This document shows, in pieces, positions 44,907 through 54,689 of a stretch of DNA of 64,000 nucleotides. The position numbers were made by a program, and so were the translations under genes. The notes under the pieces were generated by a model. It was not told the DNA's origin. It worked only from the letters and a program-made list of their open reading frames with translations, and searched no databases. This DNA comes from JAXDMK01 sp963765955. Lineage in GTDB: Bacteria > Actinomycetota > Acidimicrobiia > Acidimicrobiales > AC-14. The DNA lies in contig CAVXYA010000002.1 of assembly GCA_963765955.1 (NCBI GenBank), positions 310,001 through 374,000 of the forward strand. The letters run 5' to 3'. Positions within the stretch are counted from its first letter, which is position 1, and each line of letters starts with the position of its first letter.

Positions 44907-46277
44907 TCACCAGGTCGTCGATGGCCGCCACCGCCAGGGTGCGGTTCGGTACCCACCCACGAGCAGCTCGAAGCGGTCGTCGAGGTGCTCGAGGATCTGG
45001 GCCGGCTCCAAGCCGGGAACGAGCGAGGCCGCCAGCTCCACAGCGAGCGGGATCCCGTCGAGACGGCGGGTTAGCTGAGCCACCGCGGCGGAATTGTTGC
45101 GGGTGAGTTCGAAAGGCTCCCGACCGCCTGCCCGCTCGCAGAACAGTCGAACCGCCTCGGCGTGTGCGACGACCTCCAATGGCTGTTCGTGCCCGGGAGG
45201 CAGCGTCAGCGCACCAAGTCTGCACACCTTCTCGCCCTCGAGCCGAAGTGGCTCCCGGCTGGTGGCCAGGATGCGCACCGATCCGCTGCCCCAGAGAAGC
45301 TTGTCGACGACTGCGGCCGCAGCGGCGACCACATGTTCACAGTTGTCCAGCACGACCAGGACGCGCTCGGCCGTGACTGCCTCGACCAGCACGTCGAGCA
45401 AGTGCCTGCCGGGCTCTTCCGCTACCCCCAAACGGGCTGCGACAGTCGGAAGGACAAGCCTCGAATCGGAGACAGGGGCGAGCTCCACCAGCCATACGCC
45501 GTCGGGATATGCGTCCTGCACACGGCGGGCGACCTCGACCGCGAGCCTCGTCTTCCCCGCACCCGCAGGCCCGGTGACAGTCGCCAGGCCTGGCTGGAGC
45601 ACCATCTCCGTGAGGAGCCGCAGCTCCCGGTCCCGGCCGATGAACACGGAGCGCGAAACGGGCAGGTTGCACGCCGATCCGCTCGCGGTCCGTATCGCAG
45701 GGAAGGTGCGAGCAAGGCGTGGGTGGACCAGCTGGAAGAGGCGCTGGGGATGATCGAAGTCCTTGAGGCGGTGGAGTCCGAGGTCCGACAGGACGACGCC
45801 CGGAGCCGGCTGGTCCCGTGTCAGGGCACGTGTGTCATCCGACACCAGTACCTGCCCACCCTGGGCCGCCGCCCCAATTTTCCTCGCCGCCTGATGCACG
45901 GCCAGCGCGACGTAGGTACCGCTCTCGGGTGTCGCCTCGCCGCTGTGAATGCCCATCCGTACTCGCACCTGGGTGCCCCGAGGCCAGCCATACGCGCTGA
46001 TCGCCAGCTGGGCCGTCAGCGCAGCGTCGAGTGCCGCCCGTGGGTCGGCGAAGACCACGAACAAGCCATCCCCGGACGTGTCGACCACGTGGCCGCCGTT
46101 CGCCGAGAACGCTGACTCGAGCAGGCGCCGGTGGTCTTCAAGTAGCTCGACGTACCTTTCGCCCATCCGTTGGAACAGTCGGGTCGAACCCTCGATATCG
46201 CTGAAAAGGAACGTGACGACTCCACTTGGGAGGGCGCCGGCCACGGGAGGAGAGGGGCGAGGAAAGCTCTGGCCCAT
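44907..46277 (-). CDS. Class III cyclase-NB-ARC ATPase regulator, C-terminally truncated
   Basis: An N-terminal class III adenylate/guanylate cyclase domain (VVTFLFSDIEGSTRLFQRMG, VVDTSGDGLFVVFAD, with RVRMGIHSGEA) is followed by an AAA/NB-ARC ATPase module: GRDRELRLLTEM, Walker A VTGPAGAGKTRLAVEVA and VLDNCEH, ILATSREPLRLEGE. The family continues with IDWSYDLL and long TPR helices, but here the frame ends at GYRTAPWRWRPSTTW after 456 residues. A neighbouring frame reads RTLAVAAIDDLVSPTG, similar to the expected next motif, so the rest seems deleted and joined to the sigma gene. Confidence 0.78.
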   Translation of the reverse strand: MGQSFPRPSPPVAGALPSGVVTFLFSDIEGSTRLFQRMGERYVELLEDHRRLLESAFSANGGHVVDTSGDGLFVVFADPRAALDAALTAQLAISAYGWPRGTQVRVRMGIHSGEATPESGTYVALAVHQAARKIGAAAQGGQVLVSDDTRALTRDQPAPGVVLSDLGLHRLKDFDHPQRLFQLVHPRLARTFPAIRTASGSACNLPVSRSVFIGRDRELRLLTEMVLQPGLATVTGPAGAGKTRLAVEVARRVQDAYPDGVWLVELAPVSDSRLVLPTVAARLGVAEEPGRHLLDVLVEAVTAERVLVVLDNCEHVVAAAAAVVDKLLWGSGSVRILATSREPLRLEGEKVCRLGALTLPPGHEQPLEVVAHAEAVRLFCERAGGREPFELTRNNSAAVAQLTRRLDGIPLAVELAASLVPGLEPAQILEHLDDRFELLVGGYRTAPWRWRPSTTW

Positions 46278-46598
46278 GCTCGATCGTTCCTGAGCGTCTC
46301 CCTCGGAGGTGGGCCCCTCAAGCCCCAGGACCGCGAGCCCGGCCCGCCTCGTAGGGCACCAGTCATCCCAGCGAATCGGACATCACTCCCGCCCATCCCA
46401 CAAGCCAACGGCGACGGGATCCCCCGCAAGGGAACGGTGACCGGAGGGTCGAACAGCAGGAACGGCCACCGGCCCGGGCGGGGCACCAAGTGTGGTGCTA
46501 GCACCCTCGAAGTGAGCGCGCGTCGCCAATAAGGATGGGTGTCCGGCGGATGAAGGGAAAACGGCGGATGATCCTTTGGCGGAAAGGCTCGGTGTGAG
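46278..46598. other. Intergenic region with GGTGCTAGCACC palindrome
   Basis: About 320 bases between divergent genes. The 12-bp perfect palindrome GGTGCTAGCACC at 46494-46505 lies 93 bases before the gene at 46599 and shares eleven bases with the site at 36289-36299. No gene is evident. Confidence 0.45.
46494..46505. promoter_or_regulatory. Palindrome GGTGCTAGCACC, possible operator
   Basis: Perfect 12-bp palindrome shared in its core with the region upstream of the UspA gene. Possible common regulator; not matched to a known consensus. Confidence 0.45.
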
Positions 46599-47825
46599 AT
46601 GGCCCTGCGCGTGACGGCCACCATCGAGCAGGTCGTGTGTGTGGAACAGAGTGAGGGCGGGTTGTTCCCGCCACTGGACCCGACCTCGGAGCCATATCTG
46701 TGGGCGGCGCTGTTTGCCATCGACGGCAACCAGGTGAGCATCGTCGACCCTCCGAACTTCACGCTCCACATTCCTTCCGGGCTGCTGCGGATCGAGGTCA
46801 ACCGCGGCAACCACGGGAACCTCTACGAAGCCGATTCCAACTTCCCGGAAACGGGCGTGAAGAACGGGGACGTCCTCAACGTCCCACCGGCAACGGGAGT
46901 ATTTCACCAGTTCATCACCCCGCTGGCCATGGCCCCCCCGTGCAATCCCCTGTTGCCTCAGGGCGTGGACGGGATCCTCGGCGTGGTTGCCATCCTCCTC
47001 GACCACGACAACCTGGACGAGGCGGACGCCGAGCGCGGTCACGCCGCCTTCAACGGCGCCCTCGCCGCCGAACTCACCGAGTTCATCGAGGGCCGAAGCA
47101 TTCTCGCCGGAAGCCCTACGTCGAGCGAGGTCGACGAGATGTCCCGTGAGGTGGAGGCCCGCATCACGGCGGCCATCGCCGCCGGCTTCGAGGTCGACGA
47201 CATCATCGACGTGCTCAGCGGGCTGGATCACACCCTCGGCACCAAGGTCTGGGTGTTCAACACGGCTGAGGTCAAGGCTCGGAGAGAGCAGTTCAGCACC
47301 GAGCTTTTGCTGGAATCGCCGAGGAACGTCTGGAGGATCAGCGGGTCCATACACGCGGTCGACGAGTGCGCCTTCACGGCCGTGAACAACGATCGCGCCG
47401 CCCGGCTGAAACGGCCCTTCGATCTGGAGCCGGTCCGGCGCATCCAGCGGCAGCTTCCCGACCGCACCGCCCAGGTCATCAGGAGCTCTCTGGGCGAGGC
47501 CGGACCGGGGGCGGTTCAAGTGCTGCGAAGCCATCCCCCCGTCGAGCAGCGGTTCGACCGGCTGGCCCAGAAGTTCCTCAACTTCCTGTCGAGCGACGGC
47601 GGCGCGGCCGACCGGCCGTTCCCACGCCAGCTCGTCCGCGAAGCGATCCAGCTGGGGGAGGAGATGACGTCGCTTGCCCCACCCGGCGAACGGGCTGCCA
47701 TAGGGCGCTGGACGAGCCTTCTTTCACTGGCCGCCGATCGCAGCATCAACGAACTGGCCGAGGTGGCGGCCGAGAATCCGAATCTGTTCACTGGCTCGAT
47801 CAAGAGGTTCGAACATGCTGGATAG
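46599..47825 (+). CDS. Uncharacterised protein, paralogue of the next gene
   Basis: About 408 residues, no signal peptide. The N-terminus VTATIEQVVCVEQSEGGLFP and EPYLWAALFAIDGNQVSI is shared with the next protein, as are CNPLLPQGVDGILGVVAILLDHD and a helical segment (DEMSREVEARITAAIAAGFE). The LWxxxFAIDG pattern suggests a beta-sandwich such as a C2-like domain. The C-terminal 120 residues are helical and differ from the paralogue. Its end overlaps the next start by 11 bases. Function unknown. Confidence 0.75.
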   Translation: MALRVTATIEQVVCVEQSEGGLFPPLDPTSEPYLWAALFAIDGNQVSIVDPPNFTLHIPSGLLRIEVNRGNHGNLYEADSNFPETGVKNGDVLNVPPATGVFHQFITPLAMAPPCNPLLPQGVDGILGVVAILLDHDNLDEADAERGHAAFNGALAAELTEFIEGRSILAGSPTSSEVDEMSREVEARITAAIAAGFEVDDIIDVLSGLDHTLGTKVWVFNTAEVKARREQFSTELLLESPRNVWRISGSIHAVDECAFTAVNNDRAARLKRPFDLEPVRRIQRQLPDRTAQVIRSSLGEAGPGAVQVLRSHPPVEQRFDRLAQKFLNFLSSDGGAADRPFPRQLVREAIQLGEEMTSLAPPGERAAIGRWTSLLSLAADRSINELAEVAAENPNLFTGSIKRFEHAG

Positions 47826-49086
47826 GGTGCGAGTGACGGTGTGGCTGAACCGCCTGTTCTGCGTCGAGGGGTACGAGGGATTGGACTCGTTCTTCAAGCC
47901 CATCCCCGGACCGGAACCCTACTTGTGGCCGTTGTTCTTCGCCATCGACGGGCGGGACGTCCTCATCCGTCCCGTGGACGACAACGAGGGCAATGGCCCC
48001 AACATTGTCCTGGGCGGAAGACCTTCCATACAGAAGTCCACGGGTGCTCCGGACAACATGGGGGCGCACGGCCGCAAGATGTTCTCGGGGCAGGAGGCAC
48101 GGGTCCCAGGGGGGACCGGCATGTTCGTCCGTGAGTCGCCGGCCATGCGTCTTCCCTTCCCATGCGATCCCCTCCGGCCGGACGGGGTGCTGGGAACCGT
48201 CGGGCTGGTAGTCGGCCTGTGGGACCACGACGAGTCTCCGCACCACTCCATCCGGGCCGGCTATGAAGCCTTCGCCGAGGAGATGCAGCGCCAGCTGACC
48301 AACGTCATCGACGGTACGCCCATCATCGGTGCCGGCGATCTCTCGCAAGAAGAGCTCGATACCATCAGCGAGCGCGTCCGCGAGAACGTGGAGAAGACGG
48401 TCAAGGCTTCGCTGAGCATCGGCGAGATGCTCTCGATCCTCCTCGGCTTCAGCGGGATCGACGACCAGATCGGGGCGGCCGTGTTCACCTACGACCTCCC
48501 AGGCCTGGTCAAGGACGTGGCCAGAGTCGAGCGCAAGACGATCACCAAGCCCCTCAAGCACCCGAGTGGTGCGGAGCTGGGGACACATCGGTGGGAGCTC
48601 GACGTCATCGCCATAGCCACGCACATTGCGCCGGACGATGCCGTCATGGATGTTGTCGGCATGCACGGGCTCTCGGTGCCCGAACCCGGCAAGCGCTCGA
48701 AGGGCCGGTGGGTCGGGCCGTGGGCGGCATTGATGGGTGACCTCCATGCGCCACTGCTGGGCACGCTGGTCCTGGATCCCGCGCTCGCGGCGGCCGCGGC
48801 GGGGATGGTCGGCGATGCTCGGGTGACCCGGAACCGACCCGACACCATCGTCACCCGGGACATGGCCGGCAGAGCCGAGGTGCTCCTGGCCGCCATCTCC
48901 GACCAGGGTGACCAGCGGACACGGACGTCGGCTGGGCGGATGCGTCGCATCGCGGGGCCTCGTCGGGTTGCCTGCCAGCCACGCCGTCGACGAGAGGCCG
49001 CGTCCGAAACGGGCGGGTCGGGTAGGCGCCGCGGCCAGCTAGACATCCCAACGGCCGGGCCGGCGAGCACAGCATCTCGGAGCTAG
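47815..49086 (+). CDS. Uncharacterised protein, paralogue of the previous gene, with degraded C-terminus
   Basis: About 423 residues from ATG 47815. VTVWLNRLFCVEGYEGLDSF, EPYLWPLFFAIDGRDVLI, CDPLRPDGVLGTVGLVVGLWDHD and ELDTISERVRENVEKTVKAS align with the upstream protein. A specific insert carries LIRPVDDNEGNGPNIVLGGR. After about residue 365 the sequence turns Arg-rich and low-complexity (RMRRIAGPRRVACQPRRRRE) and runs into a recombinase remnant, so the original C-terminus was probably lost. Confidence 0.72.
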   Translation: MLDRVRVTVWLNRLFCVEGYEGLDSFFKPIPGPEPYLWPLFFAIDGRDVLIRPVDDNEGNGPNIVLGGRPSIQKSTGAPDNMGAHGRKMFSGQEARVPGGTGMFVRESPAMRLPFPCDPLRPDGVLGTVGLVVGLWDHDESPHHSIRAGYEAFAEEMQRQLTNVIDGTPIIGAGDLSQEELDTISERVRENVEKTVKASLSIGEMLSILLGFSGIDDQIGAAVFTYDLPGLVKDVARVERKTITKPLKHPSGAELGTHRWELDVIAIATHIAPDDAVMDVVGMHGLSVPEPGKRSKGRWVGPWAALMGDLHAPLLGTLVLDPALAAAAAGMVGDARVTRNRPDTIVTRDMAGRAEVLLAAISDQGDQRTRTSAGRMRRIAGPRRVACQPRRRREAASETGGSGRRRGQLDIPTAGPASTASRS

Positions 49087-49247
49087 GCGACCTCTTCGGG
49101 GTGGCGCCCCCGACCGTCTACCGCGCCAGTCAGCGAGACGCGGACACGCCAACAAGGCCGACCGTCGGTTCTCGCCGGACCCTCGGCTCGTGTGTCGTAG
49201 GGGATTCCCTTGGGACCATGAGCCACTACATTTTTGCGGCGTATTAG
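49026..49247 (+). pseudogene. Remnant of a serine recombinase C-terminal helix-turn-helix
   Basis: The frame after the stop at 49023 reads GEHSISELGDLFGVAPPTVYRAS, the characteristic HTH end of Tn3/resolvase-type serine recombinases, and stops at 49247. No catalytic domain is present upstream, so this is a fragment left by a mobile element. Inverted ends were not found. Confidence 0.6.
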
Positions 49248-49295
49248 GGCCGAATTCGGCAGAGGGACCTACTGCGCTCAGGCCGCTTGGAGATG

Positions 49296-50450
49296 TCACG
49301 TGCCGATGAGCGTCAGGGACAGCAGTAGTCCGAAGAGCAGCATCACGACGAAGAGCCCGGCGATAAGGATGAGGGCGATGATTGCCACCCGTTGGAGTGG
49401 TGTGCGCCGCCGCAAGAACCGCTCCATCCGTTCAAGGCGGGGACTTCCGAATTCGTCCCTGAGGTGATGCAGCACGAGTCTCCGCAGCCGGTCTGGACAG
49501 GAATCGGGCAGGTCGACGTTGGGACCGCCCCCGTAGGCCAGCATTCGGGGCGTCCAATTGGCGTCGAAGTAGAGGACGTTGGTCGTCCCGATGGTGTCGG
49601 GTAGTCCCCGGGGGAACAGCGGGCTGAATCGGTCCCGGAACGCTGCGTACGGCTCCTTCTGCTGCGGTGTGAGGGCGCGGTAGATGCCCGGGGGCGTCAG
49701 CAGGAGGAGGACCCGATCGGGAGCACCGAGCCCGACGACATGCTCGACCTCCCAATCGAAGCCCGACGCGTGTTCCGAGATGAGGTAGGTCGGAAGGATG
49801 ACGATGTCGGCGTTGCTGGTGAGTTCTCTCACCACGTCCTGCCACGCCCCCGGCGGGTAGACGAGGTTGGTCCCAAGCGGTGGCAGCCGGTCGGTCGGGT
49901 TACCAACAGACACCAGGTCGGCAATTGGACGTAGGCAGCGCTGCATCCGCTCGACGGTGGTCTTCGGGAAGACCTCGTGGTGGCCGGCACGATTGTGGCG
50001 GTCGACCTGATCGACCAGGAAAGGACGAAGATAGAGGATCTGCGGGCGCCGGGGGCCGAGCGGTGCCAGGTCGGCAATAGGCACCTGGAGTTGGCGGCCG
50101 CGACGCCAGAACAGACCCGACGCGAGGGGGACGACCGTCGCACTGAGGCCGCTGGCGATGGTGTGGCCCGCTCCGGGCCCCGCAAGCTGCGCCGCCACGA
50201 TCACCGCAAGGCCGGCCGGCCATACCGCCACGGCTAGGACGCAAAATAGCGCTCCCTTGCTGCGAGAGCGCTCCTCCCGATCGCGCCGTGCCCGGTGGAG
50301 CTGCTCCGGGCCCGCTACGGGAACACCCAGCTGCCGAGGGTCACCGGAGACCGCCGAGAGCGCCCGCCACACGATCCGCGCCATCGTTCCGGCCACCACC
50401 GCGATGAGTCCGGCCAGCAGCATTGCGTTCATGTCGCCGAGGATGAGCAT
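49296..50450 (-). CDS. Membrane protein with a central TIR/SLOG-like cytoplasmic domain (tentative)
   Basis: Two or three N-terminal helices (MLLAGLIAVVAGTMARIVW, LFCVLAVAVWPAGLAVIVAA) and a C-terminal helix (VAIIALILIAGLFVVMLLFG) flank a soluble domain of about 200 residues: ILYLRPFLVDQVDRHN, DLVSVGNPTDRLPPLGTNLV, WQDVVRELTSNADIVILPTY and SGFDWEVEHVVGLG. The LRPF-D, G-P and W-E pattern recurs in bacterial membrane proteins with nucleotide-binding TIR- or SLOG-like folds, some linked to defence. Assignment is by pattern memory only. About 384 residues. Confidence 0.6.
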   Translation of the reverse strand: MLILGDMNAMLLAGLIAVVAGTMARIVWRALSAVSGDPRQLGVPVAGPEQLHRARRDREERSRSKGALFCVLAVAVWPAGLAVIVAAQLAGPGAGHTIASGLSATVVPLASGLFWRRGRQLQVPIADLAPLGPRRPQILYLRPFLVDQVDRHNRAGHHEVFPKTTVERMQRCLRPIADLVSVGNPTDRLPPLGTNLVYPPGAWQDVVRELTSNADIVILPTYLISEHASGFDWEVEHVVGLGAPDRVLLLLTPPGIYRALTPQQKEPYAAFRDRFSPLFPRGLPDTIGTTNVLYFDANWTPRMLAYGGGPNVDLPDSCPDRLRRLVLHHLRDEFGSPRLERMERFLRRRTPLQRVAIIALILIAGLFVVMLLFGLLLSLTLIGT

Positions 50451-50523
50451 ATGCCGTCGACCGCCCGAATAGGGATTGGCGGCGTCTCTGCCCGAGGGCC
50501 TCTCGGTGTCGCGGCGGGGACGC

Positions 50524-53500
50524 TCAGTCGACCGGGGCGAACGCGCCGATCTGGTTAGCCAGCCCGGCCATGCCCAGGGCTTCGGCCGTGCGCAGCGAGG
50601 CGGCCAGCAGGTCCGAGCCCCGCCGGTAGTCGGCGGACCCGTTGGTCGATGTCGACGTCAGCATCCGTCCGTACCAGTAGCGGGTGCGGGCCAGGAGGGG
50701 CGGTGAGCCAGCTCGTTCCTCGAGGGCGACGGCGGACTCGAACCAGGACTCGGCCTCGGGGAACCGGCCCAGGACCGTGGCCAGCATGCCCAGGTAGCGG
50801 TCGACTGCGCCCGTGCAGTGGCTGCCCCCGGCGAACACCACCAACAACCCCGAGTACGGACGGAACAGGTCGAGCAGCACCCGAGCCCGGTCGCGGTCGT
50901 CGAGCACGGTGCACACCTCGCTCATGAGGGCGAGCGAGTTGGGCCACAGGACGTTGCGGGACACACCGGCGAAGTCGTCGACGGCCAGGATGTCGAACTG
51001 GCGGCGGGCGTCGTCGAACTCCCCCAGGGAGGCGTGGGTGAACGCCAGCGCGGCCCGGAACGGGTGCAGGTCCGGGTGGTGCTCGACGGTGGCCGCCACC
51101 ATGGGCTTGATGGCCGCCAGGCGCCCGGTCTCGCTGTGGAGGTGGAACATCTGCCCGGCGAACGAGTTCTTGAAGTTCTCGTCCTCGCCGCAGATGGCGA
51201 GCGCCTGCCCGGCCAGCGGCTGGGCGTCGGCGAAGCGGCCCTCGAGGAAGGCCAGCGCCGCCCGCCACTGCATGGCCAGGCCTTGGCAGTACGGGCTGCG
51301 GAGCTGGTCGCCGAGGCGGGCCACCTCCTCCAGCTCGGTCCGGAAGCCGTCGACGTCGCCCAGCACGAACAGCGGCGCGGCCCGCAGCCGGTGGGCGTCG
51401 GTGGAAGCCAGCAGGCCGGAGGGGGTCACCGCCGTCGACGTGGCCAGCTGGTCGGCCACCGCCAGCTGCTCGGCCACCTGCTCCGAGCCCCAGAGGGTGT
51501 AGTAGCGGGCGATGAGGGCCACCGCCACGATCTCGGGATCGTCCGTCGAGCGGGCCAGCTCCAGCGCCTCCCGGCCCAGGGGCTCGGCGGCGATGCCCTC
51601 GCCGCCGAACGCCCGCTCCCGGGCGAGGGTTGCCATCACCAGGGCCCGCAGGCCGGGATCGTCCTCGCCGATGGCGGCCAGGGCCTCCTCGCACAGGGCG
51701 ATACCGACGGGGTTGACGGTGCCGGCGATGGCCCGGGCGTTGTACCAGTAGGCGGCCCGGGCCAGCCGCTCGCCCGACCCGAGGGCCCGGGCCAGGGTGG
51801 CCGCCTCCAGGCTCGTCTCCCGCAGCGCAGGATGGTCGAGGGCCTGGGCCCGGGTGCGGGCCAGGGCCAACAGCAGGTCGCAGCGAGCCTCGAGGACCTG
51901 GCGCTCCGTCGCCAGGTCGCCGGGCGGCACGTCGGACTGGAATACGAACAAGCCCCGTTCGAGGTACTCGGCGGCGGCCTCGTGGGCGGCGTGGTCGAGG
52001 GCCCGCTGGGCGGCCCGGAGGGTGTACTCGGCCGCCTTGGCCAGCTGCCCGTCGCTCGCCGCGGCGCAGAAGTGGTGGGCCAGGGCCGGGAGCACGGCGT
52101 CGAGCTCGGCCCGGTGAATCTCCTCGAGGGCCTCGCCCACCCGGCGGTGGAGGCGGCCCCGGCGCACGTCGGTGAGCTGTTCGTAGAGCGTCTGGCGGAC
52201 GAGCGCGTGGGTGAAGGCGCACCGGCCGGACGCACCGCCCACCTCGTGGACCAGCCTCGACCGCACCATCTCGTCGACCACGTCGACGAGCTCGTCGGCA
52301 TCCACCGTGGCCACCCGTTCCAGCAGGTCGAGCCCGAACTCCTGCCCCACCACCGACGCCACCGCGAGGGTCTGGCGGGCGGGTGCTGACAGGTACGTCA
52401 GGCGACCGCCGACGGTGAAGCGCACACCGGCGGGCAGAGGGAGCTCGGCCACGCTCGTGTCGAGGCTCCAGGCGCCCTCCCGCTGGTTGATCGCCCCCGT
52501 GTCCCGCAGGTGGCGGAGCACCTCGCCCACGAAGAACGGGTTCCCGTCGGTCTGGGCGTGCACCGCCCGGGCCAGAGCTTTCACCTCGGGGTCGAGGCGG
52601 TGGCCAGCGGCGGCCTCGACGAACGCGGCGACCTCGTGCTGGTCGAGGCCGGTGAGGGTGAGCTGCTCCACCAGGCCCCGGCCCCGCAGCTCGCCGAGGG
52701 TCTCGACGAGGGGGTGGGTCGACGACAGCTGGGTGTCGCGGAAGGTGGCGATCACCAGCAGGGCGGCGGGCGAGGTGTCCCGGAGGAGATGCCGGAGCAT
52801 GAGCAGGGTGGGCTTGGCCGCCCAGTGCAGGTCGTCGAGCACGAGCACCACGGGAGCCTCCCGGGAGGCGGACGCCAGCAGCGCGGCCACCGCCTCGAAC
52901 AGCCGCACCCGGTGCAGCTCGGGCTCCACCACCTCGGGGTCGGGGAGGTTCGGGATGCGGCGCCGGATCTCGGGGACGAGGCGGCTGAGGTCGCTGCCGT
53001 GCCCGTCGACGTGGGCGGCCAGGTCCTCCAGCCAGCAGTGGGCGACGTGGTGGCGCACGGCCTGGGCGAACGGCTGGTAGGCGTCACCCAGCTCCTCGTC
53101 GCAGCGCCCGTAGAGGACGACCGCCCCCTGGGCATGGGCCGTCCGGGCCAGCTCCAGGGCGAGCCGGGTCTTGCCCACGCCCGGCTCGCCGGCGACGAAG
53201 ACCGCCTGGCGGCTGCCGGCGGCGGCCGCCTCCCACAGCTCGGTGAGGCGCCGGCAGTCGGATCGCCCGGCCCACGAACGACGGCTGGGTCCCCGCGTCC
53301 AGGTCGGGCGGCATCGGCATCGGCCCGGCCACGACCGGGACCCACCTGACCTCGCTCACCGCCACCGGCTCGTCGAACCCCTTGAGCACGACGTCACCCA
53401 GGCTGACGCTGTCGAAGCGGCGGGGGCGGGACAGGGCCAGGGCGACGTCGGAGACCAGGATCTGGCCACCACGGGCGGCGGCGCACAGGCGGGCGGCCTC

Positions 53501-53833
53501 GATCACGGGCGGGCCGAACAGGTCGCCGTCCTCGTCCGAGATGTCGCCCGCGCTGACGCCGATGCGGATCTCCTGCGGGTCGCGGCGGCCGAGGCGGTCG
53601 ACGGCGTGCTGCATGCTCACCGCGCAGGCCAGCGCTGACCCCGCGCTGCGGAACGAGACCATGAGCCCGTCGCCCAGGTTCTTGACCTCCTCGCCGCCGT
53701 GGGCCGCCACCGCGGCCCGCAGGGCGGAGAAATGGCTGCGGCGGACCACGTCGCCCCGGGGGCCGAGGCGGGCGAAGAGGGCCGTCGAGCCGACCAGGTC
53801 GGTGAACAACACGGTTGCCGTCGTCGATCCCAT
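50524..53833 (-). CDS. Class III cyclase-AAA ATPase-TPR regulator, frameshift near 53268
   Basis: The N-terminal cyclase domain from ATG 53833 (TATVLFTDLVGSTALFARLG, EVKNLGDGLMVSFRSAG, RIGVSAGDISDEDGDLFG) ends at GTQPSFVGRA. The ATPase and long TPR region are in the next frame: LTELWEAAAAGSRQAVFVAG, GVGKTRLALELARTAHAQGA, VVLVLDDLHWAAKPTLLML and then helical repeats to 50524. Dropping one G at 53263-53273 gives GRRSDCRRLTELW. About 1100 residues when joined. Such proteins are signal-responsive regulators in actinobacteria; the input is not known. Confidence 0.82.
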
Positions 53834-53939
53834 GCCGCCGCTCCGCAGCCTCGTCCGCGAGGAAGCCTACCGGTCGCCCCCTCTTCTCCATAGAGCCCCG
53901 ACGGGCCGGTTTCGGACGATTGGCTTGGGCCCGACCCGT

Positions 53940-54665
53940 CTACCCGGCCAGCGCCAGGCGCCGGAACCCCTCGGCGTAGCGCACGCCCGCCAGCCGGCCC
54001 CCGTCCTCCGCCCGCTGGGTGAGGACGTCGCGGTAGAACTCGCCCCCCTCGCCCAGCTGCGAGCGGTGGCACAGCACGGCCTCGATCTTGGTCTCGATCG
54101 ACGTCCCGACGTCGACCCACACGTTGGGGTCGAGCGTGGCCGACATGAACACGCTCTCCACCTGGTGGGCGGGTCCGGCGTCGGGGAAGTAGTGGGGGTT
54201 GCCGGCGGCGGGCGCCACCGCGTCGAGGACGGCCCAGCCGGTGATGCGGTGGTCGGCGTGGTTGTAGTAGGTGTCGCCGAAGAAGACCGCGGTGGGGTCG
54301 TTGCAGAGCACCACCTGCGGTTTGACCTCCCGGATGGCGGCCACCACCAGGCGCCGCAGGTCGGGTGAGTCGGGGATCTCGCCGTCGCCGAAGCCCAGGA
54401 AGCGGCGGCCGGCCAGCCCCAGCACCCGCCCCGACGCCTCCATCTCCGCCTCCCGCCGCCGGGCCAGATCGTCGGGGTCGGTCGAGGGGTCGAGCGATCC
54501 CTTCTCGCCCCGGGCGCACACCAGCACGTGCACCTCGCAGCCGCCAACCGCCCACCGAGCCAGCGTCGCCCCACACGAGATCTCGGGGTCGTCGGGATGG
54601 GCGTAGACGGCCAGGGCCCGCGACGGCACCTCGCCGTAGAGGACGGGCCCGTAGGGATTGGACAC
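53940..54665 (-). CDS. PIG-L family (LmbE-like) deacetylase
   Basis: Zinc-dependent N-acetyl-sugar deacetylase family that includes MshB and Mca of mycothiol metabolism. ALAVYAHPDDPEISCGATLA carries the zinc-binding His-Asp motif and DTYYNHADHRITGWAVLDAV the second histidine set. About 241 residues. The exact substrate cannot be read from the sequence. It begins 24 bases after the threonine aldolase gene and is probably cotranscribed. Confidence 0.88.
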   Translation of the reverse strand: MSNPYGPVLYGEVPSRALAVYAHPDDPEISCGATLARWAVGGCEVHVLVCARGEKGSLDPSTDPDDLARRREAEMEASGRVLGLAGRRFLGFGDGEIPDSPDLRRLVVAAIREVKPQVVLCNDPTAVFFGDTYYNHADHRITGWAVLDAVAPAAGNPHYFPDAGPAHQVESVFMSATLDPNVWVDVGTSIETKIEAVLCHRSQLGEGGEFYRDVLTQRAEDGGRLAGVRYAEGFRRLALAG

Positions 54666-54689
54666 TGGCGCCGGGCCGTCGCTACGACT

